Part shown: positions 17,450 to 28,800 of the stretch, piece by piece
How positions within the stretch are numbered: the stretch's first letter is position 1
Layout of the letters: every line of letters begins with the position of its first letter
Assembly: GCF_007860095.1 (NCBI RefSeq)
Contig: NZ_SJPT01000003.1
Span: forward strand, 455,764 to 519,763
Reading direction: 5' to 3'
DNA: 64,000 bases
From: Novipirellula galeiformis
Lineage (GTDB): Bacteria; Planctomycetota; Planctomycetia; Pirellulales; Pirellulaceae
The notes under the pieces: generated by a model
The model's database searches: none
What the model saw: the letters and a program-made list of their open reading frames with translations, nothing else
What the model was told of the DNA's origin: nothing
Program-made: the position numbers and the translations under genes

Positions 17450-19395
17450 GCTTCGGTTCCTTGTTTATGATTGGCTTCGATCAAACCCGATTGCACGGGA
17501 TCGTTACCGAATAGCAATACCTTCAAACGACGCGGCAACGACGGCGGCTTGCCTGAGGTTGAACTCGGCTCGGACATCGTTTCAATGATCTCGCCGCTTC
17601 GCAGCGATGGCGGCGGCGACGCGGAAACCGGCGGCGATGCGTTCATCAACACAGGGGTGGGTTCGGTCACGACGGGCAATCCGTTTGCGTCGGGAGTTCG
17701 AAAGGTGTCCACTCGTGTTTGCCCTGGGCTACGCACGGTGCTGATGTTCTCGTGCACCAACAGATTTCCCATCGCTCGCTCTAATTCGACGAGCGAAACC
17801 AAGTAGTTGACTTGGGTAGAAACCCATTCACGCTCGGCATCCGAGCGACGTTGTTGAGCGTCTAACAAGTTCTCGAGCACCACTCCCACACGAGCGCCAT
17901 CCCCGCCCAGCATCATCCAACGCTCCGTCAAGACGGTTTCTTCATCACTCGCGGCGATCACGGTTTGCCGTTTGCTTTGATGTTGAGCAATCGTGGTTTG
18001 CACATCGATCAGTGCGGTTTCGATTTCCGCGCGAGTGACTTGCATCGTCTCGCGAAGCTCTTCCGATTTTTGGCGGTACCAATGGGTGGCTTCGCGGTGG
18101 CGGGCACGAGCATAGCGATTGCCTTGAGGCATCTCGTATTGCAACGCCACGCTCAGCCCCGGCCCGCCCTCGGTGAATTGCTTTCCAAAAGCGCGAAAGG
18201 AGGCGTTGTTCCCCGTCAGCCCGGCAAGGTAAGCGTCGAAGACCGCATTCAATTCCGGCAACAATTGATTGCGGGTGATCCGTATCGATAATGCCGCCGA
18301 TTCAAGCTCTTTGGCCGCCGCACGGACCTCGGGGCGATTCTCGATACCTTTTAGCACCGCATCACGTAGCGTCCATTGAAGTGAGGCAGCCAAAGGAGGG
18401 TCTAACGGAATCATTTCCAACCCATTTTCCGCTGTCATCAATTCCTGGCGGCCAATCAGCATCGCAAGCCTGGCTTGTTGACGCCGCACGTTTGCTTCGG
18501 CCGAAATGATTTGATCCATGCGGCGTGCCAATCGACCACGCACCTTCGCCAACTCAATGCGACTAGAATCAAAGTCCGAGCGACCGACAATGATTCGCTC
18601 AATCTCTTGCCCACGTTCCAACAACTTTTGTTGTTGCAGGAAATGGCAGCGAAGTTCGTAGAGTTGCCAATACGCCGTCATCACATCGGCAATGCGTTGT
18701 TCGATTTGACGCCGCATCTCTTGCCAGGAAACGCCCGCATCAATCCGGGCTTGAGTCAACAAGCGTTCCGTGTAGACCTGGCCCCCCCGTGCTAACAGCG
18801 GACGAGTCAAACTGAGACTCAAGCGGGAATTACCTTGATTGCTGGGATCAAAGAACAAACTGTTGCTATCAAGCGTGCCGAGCTCTTGCGACAAATCCCA
18901 AACCGATCCCGAACGCGTCGTCTTTGCCACGCCAGCACTGACCCCGAGCGATTCTTGTTTCAAGCGGTTGGGGCCCCCGGTCGTCAACGTACTGCCGACC
19001 GGATCGTTGGTTAAACCGCCTTTGGTTTCAAGCAATAACTTTGAATCAAACGCGGCGTCTTGCTGAGTGATCTTCTCTAACGCCACACTGGTTCGACTCG
19101 AAACACTTTGAATTCGAGGGCTGTGCGTGAGCGTGTCGAGCAACACGGTGTTCAGATCGAACGAGACCCAGTGCGGTTGTGGCATGATTGGATTCGCCAC
19201 CGCAGCGGTCCACCACTGAAACTGATACGGATCGGTTTGATTCTCAGCCTCGGTCGTAGGATGTGGAATCGCGTCATGCGGCGAGATCGCGTCCCCCTGG
19301 TCCCCTCGCAATGGCTGCGCAATGCCAGCGAGCGTTGCCAAAGCAACGATAGCTAGCATTGAGAGCTTCAGCGATGGATCAAGATACCGGGGCAT
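17446..19395 (-). CDS. TolC-family outer-membrane channel protein
   Basis: 649-aa outer-membrane efflux protein, longer than typical TolC (about 470 aa) because of an N-terminal extension and a Pro/Ser-rich C-terminal tail (ASPPPSLRSGEIIETMSEPSSTSGKPP). The signal peptide covers about residues 1-31 (LSMLAIVALATLAGIAQPLRG). The OEP repeats are visible in both halves as long coiled-coil helices and beta-hairpin segments (SVSRTSVALEKITQQ, SRLSLSLTRPLLARGG, ELAKVRGRLARRMDQIISAEANVRRQQ, GPGLSVALQYEMPQGN). It is the first gene of the minus-strand export operon and overlaps the adaptor gene by 4 bp. Upstream on the opposite strand, 455 bp away, begins the first giant surface-protein gene. Confidence 0.93.
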   Translation of the reverse strand: MPRYLDPSLKLSMLAIVALATLAGIAQPLRGDQGDAISPHDAIPHPTTEAENQTDPYQFQWWTAAVANPIMPQPHWVSFDLNTVLLDTLTHSPRIQSVSSRTSVALEKITQQDAAFDSKLLLETKGGLTNDPVGSTLTTGGPNRLKQESLGVSAGVAKTTRSGSVWDLSQELGTLDSNSLFFDPSNQGNSRLSLSLTRPLLARGGQVYTERLLTQARIDAGVSWQEMRRQIEQRIADVMTAYWQLYELRCHFLQQQKLLERGQEIERIIVGRSDFDSSRIELAKVRGRLARRMDQIISAEANVRRQQARLAMLIGRQELMTAENGLEMIPLDPPLAASLQWTLRDAVLKGIENRPEVRAAAKELESAALSIRITRNQLLPELNAVFDAYLAGLTGNNASFRAFGKQFTEGGPGLSVALQYEMPQGNRYARARHREATHWYRQKSEELRETMQVTRAEIETALIDVQTTIAQHQSKRQTVIAASDEETVLTERWMMLGGDGARVGVVLENLLDAQQRRSDAEREWVSTQVNYLVSLVELERAMGNLLVHENISTVRSPGQTRVDTFRTPDANGLPVVTEPTPVLMNASPPVSASPPPSLRSGEIIETMSEPSSTSGKPPSLPRRLKVLLFGNDPVQSGLIEANHKQGTEA

Positions 19396-19850
19396 GTTCC
19401 TGACTACTGATAGGGGGGTGTCTTACACACCTGTGCATAACCGACGTATTCGTTGTATCGGTCACCACCAAGGTCCGATCGTGACGACTGTGCCGAAAAA
19501 AGCCGCTCCCGGTCATGTTCTGAAGGCTAACCGTCATCTACGGCAAACACGCCGCAACCCTCAAAGTCACCCCAATCGATCCAGGTCGCGCATCCGTTTC
19601 GCTAGAGTGCCTCACCCACCGAGTAACCGCCACTCCGGCCCGATTTGATCGGCGGAGCCGTCACCTCCTTCGCGATCCCTACGGTCAACGCAATCCGAAT
19701 ATTTTCAGACGAATGCGACTGGTCCTCTATTTCTGACCGAAAGTGGTACTGGGGCGTGTTAGTGTTGATTGCAATCCCCCCATGGATGATTCGAACTCTG
19801 CGGAGCAGATTCGTTGCAGTACAAATTTTTGAACGAACTGGCACGTCCCT
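19396..19850. other. Divergent promoter region between the export operon and giant gene 1
   Basis: 455 bp that must hold the promoters of both the tolC operon (minus) and the first giant gene (plus). An AGGA lies just before the tolC ATG on the minus strand. A short hairpin, GGTGTCTTACACACC-like, sits at about 19415-19432 in the tolC leader. An 80-codon minus-strand frame (19602-19844) has no recognisable content. I cannot place a sigma-70 promoter with confidence. This leader is not obviously similar to the leaders of giant genes 2 and 3. Confidence 0.5.
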
Positions 19851-22800
19851 ATGGCTCGCGAATTCGATTTCTATCCATTAGAAGACCGCATCCTTCTCAG
19901 TGGCGACGGTCTCGATGCGAGCGAAGGCGTGAGCGACGTCGATCACGATCTAACCGCGTCGCTATTGCAACAACTCGATGCAGCGGATGGAACAGTTATC
20001 GATCCGACGACACTCAGTGCGCCGCAGCCAAGTGAGAATGATGACACCGTCGGAACCGAGTCAACTCACACGATCATTGACGCTCCCGCTTTGGATCCCG
20101 CCAATCCGATCGAAGTGGTGTTTGTTGATGCGCGTGTAGAAGATGCTGACCCCTTATTAGCGAATCTTCGTGATGGTGCGGAAGAGCAAACGCAGTGGTT
20201 GATCATCCGGTTGGACGCCGACCGTGACGGCATCCAGCAGATCAGCGAAACGATGGCGGGACTCTCCGGCGTCGACGCAATCCATTTGCTCAGCCATGGC
20301 GATGGCGAGGGCATTCAATTGGGATCGACGCGGCTTGATCTGCAAACGAGCCAAGCCTATGTGAGCGATATCGCACACTGGGGTCTATCACTCGATGCCG
20401 ACGCCGACATTTTGATTTACGGATCGGATTTAGCGAGTACGGAACCGGGACGCGATTTAGTCGAAATGATTGCAACGGTGTGCGATTGTGATGTGGTGGC
20501 CAATGAGGCTGACCTCCACGAATCCATCACCCGCCCCGACATCCTGAGACCGCGTCAGGAATTAGCGTTTGTAGATACATCGATCCAAGGTTACCAACAA
20601 CTCGTCGACGATCTGCTGAGCAACTCGGATGCTTCCCGACAAATCGACGTGGTCTTGCTGGATGCAACACGCGATGGCATTTCACAGATCAGCGAAGTCT
20701 TGGCATCCTATGACGGCCTCGACTCCATTCATGTTGTCTCGCACGGGCGCGATGGCGGGATCCAACTAGGCAGCACTTGGATTAACAGTGAGTCCATCGC
20801 AACCGAAGTGGCACAGATCCGCAACTGGGGCAATGCGCTGACGCTCGAGGGGGATCTGTTATTTTATGGTTGTGATTTCGCAAGCAATCCTGAGGGACAA
20901 TTGCTCATCGGGCAATTCAGCAGTTTGACCGGCGCGGATGTCGCTGCGAGCGTCGACCTGACGGGGCACCAAGACCTCGGCGGTGACTGGGATCTTGAAT
21001 ACCAAGTGGGCTCGATTGAGACCGGAGTCGCCTTTAGTATCGACGTGCAACAATCGTGGACCGATGTCTTGGACGCCGCGGTCGATACGACGTCGACCGG
21101 AACCAGTAGCGGAGGCACCGTCACGGTGTCGCACACCACGTCGGGTACCGACCGATTGATGCTGATTGGGGTCTCGCTCAACCAAGCGTCCAATGAGACG
21201 GTCACCTCCGTGACCTACGGTGGAACGAGTCTCACGCTTGTGGGCGTCCGAGAAAGCGGAGATGCGAGAATCGAGATCTGGTCCCTGGTGGCTCCGAATC
21301 TAGGAACCGCCAACGTCCAAGTGAACTTTAGCGGAACCTCGGACGGCAATACGGTCGGTGTGATGACCTTTACAGGGGTTGATCAATCCACTCCGCTAGG
21401 AACGTTTGCATCCAACGCGGCAGGCAGCGGATCCACCGCTTCCACCACGGTCTCTTCGGCTGCGGATGATCTCGTCTTTGCGGTAGTGGCGGTGGACGAT
21501 TCAGCCAACTATGACCTGGTTCCCGGGGGCACCCAAACGGAACGCTGGGATCTGACGGGTGGCGGTGAGATCAATGGCGGGGGCAGCACGCAAGCCGGTG
21601 CAGCGTCAGTCGGTGTCCAGTGGACATGGAGCGGCAATGACGCATGGGCGATCGGCGGCGTTTCGATAAATAGTGCTGAGATCACGCCTGGATCCCAGTT
21701 CTCGGTCGCTCACACGTTGACCGTGGATACGACCAACGATGTTCAAGACGGGGACACAACCTCGATCGATGCTTTGCTGGCGAACAAAGGTGCCGACGGA
21801 TTGATTTCGCTACGAGAAGCGATCATCGCCGCGAACAACACCCAGAACGACGGTGCGAATCCCGATCAAATCAACTTTGCGATTTCGGGCACGGGAGTGC
21901 ACACCATCAACGTGGGATCCACCTTCGAAATCACCGATGCGGTGAACATTGACGCGACGACCGACAACAGCTTCGCCGTCAACGGTAACCGACCCGCGAT
22001 CATCTTGGATGGCAACGACGTCGCGGCTAACGGTTTTCAGCTGAGTTCGACTGCGGACGGCAGTATCATTCGCGGTTTCGTGATCCGCAACTTCACCACC
22101 TTCGGCATTGAAATCGATGCGGGGTCGGACGGCAACACGATCGTCGGCAACTATATCGGTCGTCTGACGGCGACAGGCACCGACGCGGGCGGCGGTCTAG
22201 GAAATGGCAACGATGGTATCCGAGTGTATGGAAACAACACCATCATTGGCGGTTTGACCGCCGCCGATCGAAACGTCATATCGGGAAACAGCAGCGACGG
22301 GATCCGGATCGATGGCACCGCCTCGGGAACCTTGGTCCGCGGCAACTACATCGGCACCAATGCGGCGGGCACGATTGCGATCGGTAACGGCGACGATGGC
22401 GTTAGCGTGATGGCAAGTACATCCAATAATACGATTGGCGGATCGACCGCAGCGGCGCGCAATATCATCTCCGGTAATGACGCGACGGCGATCTATCTTG
22501 AGGGTACCGATACGGTAGTCCAGGGCAATTACCTCGGCACGGACGTCACCGGCACGCTGGACCTCGGTAACACCAAGGTATCGACCGGAGAGGGCAGCAT
22601 TCGCATCTGGAATGCAACCGGCGCGACGATCGGGGGTACCGATGCGGCGAACGAAGGGAACCTCATTGCGTTTGGCGGAGGTGACGGCATCTTGCTACAG
22701 GGCAGCCCAAGCGGCATTGCGATCCTTGGCAACTCGATCCACTCACATGCCGGACTGGGAATCGACCTGGGGGACAATGGGGTTACAGCCAACGACGGTC

Positions 22801-25800
22801 AGTTCTCCGATACACCCGATCAAGATACGGGCGCGAACAGTCTGCAAAATTTCCCCGTGCTCTCGTCGATCACCGCGGGCCCCACGCCGGCTGTGTTTGG
22901 TTCGCTCAAATCGACCCCCAGTCGTACTTTTCGCATCGAGTTTTTCGCTAACTCCAGTGGCGACGCCAGCGGCTATGGCGAAGGCCAGCGATTCATTGAC
23001 TCTATCGAAGTCACGACCAATGCCACTGGTGACGCCGCCATTGGTCACTATCTGGACGGCCTCATCGCCACCGGTGAGAAGGTCTCCGCAACTGCGACGG
23101 ATCTGACCAACAATGAAACGTCCGAGTTTGCGTTGAACGTTACCGCCACCAACAACGCGCCGGTACTGAACGCAGGGAAAACTCCGGTACTGACACCGCA
23201 AAACGAAGATTCCGGACCACCATCGGGCGCGGTCGGGTCGCTAATCTCTTCGCTCGTCGATTTTGCCTCCCCCTCGGGCCAAGTCGACAACGTGACCGAT
23301 TCGAACGCCGGCGCCGCACTTGGGATTGCGATCACGGCGGTCAACACCACCAACGGCAGCTGGTACTACAGCACCAATGGTGGCAGCAGTTGGAACTCGC
23401 TTGGAGCGGTCAGCAACACGAATGCTCGACTGTTGGCCGCTGATGCCAATACCCGGCTCTATTTCCAACCCAACGCCAACTACAACGGCACGATTGCAAG
23501 TGCCATTACGTTCCGAGCCTGGGACCAAACCAGTGGCGGAAATGGAACGTTGGCGAGCACGTCTAGCAACGGTGGCTCGACCGCCTTCTCAACCGCGACC
23601 GATACGGCATCGCTTGTGATCAACGCGGTCAACGATGCGCCGGTGTTGACGCCCTACACCCCGACTTACAATACGACCGAAGGCGGAGCCCCATTTACGG
23701 CTAGCGTTTCAGCATTCATCGCATCGAGTGTTACCGATTCGGATGCAGGAGCGTCCCAAGGGGTTGCAATTACCGGCGTGACCGGTAGCGGTGGCATGCT
23801 GAGATACAGTCTGGACGGTGGAACGACGTGGCTCGATTTCAGTTCGCCATCGGAAAGCGATGCATTGTTGCTGCGATCGACGGATCTGATGCAGTTCACT
23901 CCGGCGACCGACTCCGGCGGAACACTGAACATACAATACCGCGCTTGGGACCAGACCTCTGGCACCGCAGGGAACAACGCCAATACAACGTCCAATGGCG
24001 GCATTACCGCGTTCAGTACGGCATCAGATCAGATCATCGTCAACACCACCTCGGTCCAAGACGCACCGATCGCAGTGGACGACCATCACGGAATCTCGTT
24101 TGATGGCGTCGATGATTACGTCAGCTTGGGAAGTGATTCGGATCTCGTCTTCACCAACACGATGACGATGGAAGTGTGGGCTCGCCCCACCGCTTATCCT
24201 GCCGTGTCAAGCATGCTGCTGAATAAAGAGGGTGAATATGAAATCGGGATTTCATCGACGGGCTCTCTGATGTGGGCCTTCGCTAACACCACTCCAGGCT
24301 GGAGCTGGCATGACACCGGCTATGTCTTGCAATTGAACGAGTGGGCACACATCTCGGTGACTTATGACAATGGGACCATCAATACCTACGTCAACGGCCA
24401 TAATGTCGAGACGTTCTATGGTTCGGGTGTCATTGGTGATGCACATGCGACCAAAAACGACCTACGCGTAGGCAGTCGCGAAAACGGTCCTGAGGGGCAA
24501 TACTTCGCTGGTGAAATCGACGACGTTCGCGTTTGGAGCACCGTTCGCACGCAAACGGAAATCCAAAACAATCTTGACACCACCCTAGCCGGGACCGAGA
24601 TAGGACTGGCGGGATACTGGAATTTCAATGAAGGCATGGGTGTCGACGCCAACGACTTGACCGGTAACTCCGCCAAAGGCACGCTGATCGGCGGCCCCAG
24701 CTGGACCGGGTTTACCACCGACCAGAATACAGCGATAAACATCGCGGCGAGCAGCGGCGTTCTTCGCAATGATATTGATGTCGACGGCGATACTCTGACC
24801 ATCAGCCAGGTGCAGGGCTCCGTAGCAAGCGTCGGCAATAAAATCATGCTCGGATCAGGAGCCTTCGTCACCGTCAATGCCGATGGCAGTTTTGACTACG
24901 ATCCCAACGGCGCCTTTGATTCGCTGGGAGCCGGAGAGATCGGAACCGACTCGTTTACCTACACCGTCAGCGACGGCAACGGAGGGACGGACACCGCGAC
25001 CGTGACAATCACGGTCAACGGCATCGACGACGCCCCAACGATTGTTGCGGACTCGGACGTGGACGATTCCGGAAACGAGGTGATCGATTTCCAAGGGGGT
25101 GACGACACGATCACGCTTTCGGGATTACCGGTAAACACCGCCGCGGGAACCGACGTGACGGTCGAGTTCTGGATGAATTGGGATGGCACCGATAACGTGT
25201 TACCCTTTGGATTCGGAGCTTATGACTTGTGGTTCAGTGGTGGTAACTTTGGATTCAACACCGCAAACAGCGATCTTTATGGGACGAGTAATGCGGGATT
25301 AGCGACAGGTTGGCACCACGTAGCGGCCGTTTTCCGCAATGGCGACGCGGCGAGCAGTCGACTGATCATTGATGGTGTCGAACAAACACTCTCGCAAATT
25401 TCAGGCACGCCGAACAACACAAACGCCTACGCAACTTCCACCGCTCAAATCTCGGGTTGGGGCTACAACGCCAGCTACAAGTTTGATGGCCAGATTGATC
25501 AAGTCCGGATTTGGAATGGCGGGCGTAGCGAGACGCAGGTTCGTGCGGACATGTTCACGGAACTCTCGGGGCCCCAAACAGGTCTGGTTGCCTCGTACTC
25601 GTTTACTGGAGCGACTACGGGCGCGGGCGGTGTGATCGACGACAGCGGCAACGGTCACCACGGCACGATGGGCGGGATGACTGTGGCGAATGTGATCAGC
25701 GGCAGCGGCTTTGCAAATTTGGGCGATCAAACGGTCAACGAAGACGATCTTGTCACGCTCGAGGTCTCGGCGTTTGATCCTGAGAACAGTGCGTTGACTT

Positions 25801-28800
25801 ACACCTGGACGCAAACCTCCGGTCCCGCCGTCACGCTGAGCGATGCAAATGCCGAAAAGCCAACGTTCACTGCGCTGGAGCAAGTGGGTGACTACCAGGT
25901 CGTTTTCACCGTGGACGCTTCCGACGGAACGAACACGACGACCGAGACGGTCACGATCACCGTCAACGCCGTCAACGACGATCCGACGAACCCAGGCGGA
26001 TTGCCAACTGATATCGCGGTGACCGAAGACGTCAGCAGCAACGTCGATCTGTCACAGATGAACCTCAGTGATGTCGATCACAATGGCGGTAATCTGACGG
26101 TCACGTTAACCACGTCAACCGGCGGGAACTTGACCGCGACAACCGGCGGCGGAGTCACGGTACTCGGCAGTGGCAGCGGTACGCTGACATTGACGGGGAC
26201 CCTGGCAAATTTGAATGCCTACATTGATATCGCCAGCAACATCAAGTACCTGCACGCAACCGCGAATTCAAGCGGCGACAACGTCGACACGATCGTGGTC
26301 AAGGTTAACGACAACGGCAATTCCGGAACCGGCGGCGGCAGCGACATCAACCTGGGCACGGTCAACGTCGACATTACGGCAGTCAATGATGCTCCGGAAC
26401 TCGATAACTCGGGCACGATGACGCTGCCCACAATTACCAAGATACAAACAAACAACGGAGGGGCCGAGGTATCGACGATCCTCATCAGTGCGGGTGGCGA
26501 TCGAATCACAGACGCCGATAGCGGAGACGCAGAAGGGATCGCGATTACGACACTTGCCAGCGGAAACGGTACCTGGCAATATTCGATTAATGGTGGAGCC
26601 ACGTGGACCACCATTGGCACCGTGTCGAACACGTCGGCACTGTTGCTGAGGTCTAACGATTATGTACGGTTTGTTCCGAATGGTACTACTGGCACAACAG
26701 CCAGCTTTGATTTCCATGCCTGGGATCAAACCAGTGGTACGGCCGGAACAAAAGTCAATGCATCAATCGGGGGAGGTGAAACGGCCTTCAGCACAGCGAG
26801 CGAAACCGCGAATATCACGGTCTCGAATGTCAATGCGGCCCCCGTCTTGGACAGCAGCAAAACTCCGGAATTGACCGCGACCAATGAAGACGCGGGCGCA
26901 CCATCGGGAATCGTAGGCTCGCTGGTTTCGTCGCTGGTTGACTTCGCGACTCCATCCGGACAAGTCGACAACGTCACCGACGCCGACAGCGGTGCCGGTT
27001 TGGGCGTCGCCATTACAGCGGCCGACACGACGAATGGCACATGGTTCTACTCCATCGACAATGGAACCACATGGAATGCACTCGGAGCGGTTAGCGATGC
27101 TAATGCGCGGTTGCTTGCGGCAGATGCCAGTACACGACTCTATTTCCAGCCCAATGCGGACTATTTTGGCACCCTTGCCAACGCGATCACTTTCCATGCC
27201 TGGGATCAGACCAACGGCGTTAATGGCGGGTTGGCTGCGGTTACTGCAGTGAACACCCTTTTGGATACGTTTAGTAGCGAATCCTATTCCAACAACAACG
27301 GCACGGAATCATGGGCAAGCAACTGGATCGAAAACGGTGAAAGCAACGGCCCCACCAGCGGAAGCATCAAAGTCCAGGGCACTGAATTACAACTGAACGG
27401 ATCGGTTGCAAGCAACTCACTTTATCGTGAAGCGGATCTAAGCGCAGCGACTTCTGCTACATTCACTTTCGCATACAACAATAACTTCGGCTCGTCAAAA
27501 CAAGTCGCCGTTCAAATTTCTAGCAATGGTGGAAGCAGCTACACAACGCTGGCGACTTTTGATAGTTCCACCAACACCGGAACCGGCACGAAATCCTACG
27601 ACATTAGCGCCTACATGGCGTCAAACACTCGCATTCGATTCATCGTCACATCATCGGGATCGGGCCCGACGGAAATGCGGTTCGACGATGTTCAGATTCA
27701 ATACAGCAGTGCGGGAGGCGGAACGTCTGCCTTTTCCGCCAACTCTGATACGGCGAGCTTGACGATCAATCCCGTCGCGGACACTCCTTCGGTGACGAAC
27801 GCAACCACCGATGAAGACACCCAGTCCAACGGCGGGCTGGTGATTACGCGGAATGCGGCTGATGGTGCGGAGGTGACTTATTACAAGATCACCGGAATCA
27901 CCAGCGGCACCTTGTACAAAAACGACGGCGTGACGCAGATCACCAACGGTTCGTTCATTACAGTGGCCGAAGGTGCCGCGGGACTAAAGTTCACTCCTGA
28001 CGCCGATTTCAACGGCACCGGAAACTTTACGATCCAGTCGTCGACGTCTGGCAATGACACCGGACTTGGTGGCAGCACGACGGTTGCCAGTGTGACCGTC
28101 GCCCCCGTCAATGATGCACCTGTCATCGACTTAAATGGAAGCGATGGGGCTGGCAACAATTATTCGATCAGTGTCAACGAAGGCGATCCACTGATTGGTG
28201 TCACTGACAGTGATGCAACGATTAGCGACATTGACAACTCGACTTACAATTCGCTGACGATTACGTTGTCAGGCGCTTCCAATGGAACCGAGGAACGCAT
28301 CCGATTTGGTGGGACCGAGTTCAAGGCGAGCGAAGTGAAGACAAAATTTGTCACCATGGGGTCGACAACGTTCAAAATTGATTCTGACGCGTCAGGCTTC
28401 ATAGTGACCCGCAATGGCGGCGGCACCATGGCCGCGTCGGATCTTCAGAATTTGATTCGATCGATTCAATACGAGAATCAAGACAACAATATCGTTGCCG
28501 GCACTCGCAGTTTCGATTTTGTCTTGCAGGACGCAGACGGACTTGATTCCGCATTGGCGAGCAGTTCGATTGCCGTGGGTGCGGTCAACGACGCCCCCGT
28601 GGTCAATGCGCCGGCCAGCGTTCTCGCAGCGACCGAGCAAGTCGGATTGGCGATTGAAGGAACTGGGTTCACCGTCAAGGATGTCGATGCGGGCAGCGGC
28701 ACGATGACCGCCACGATCAATGTCGGCGAAGGAGCAATCACGGTTGCGGCCGGCGACTCAGGCGTCTCGATCAGCGGTGGCAATGGCACCGGAACGGTTA

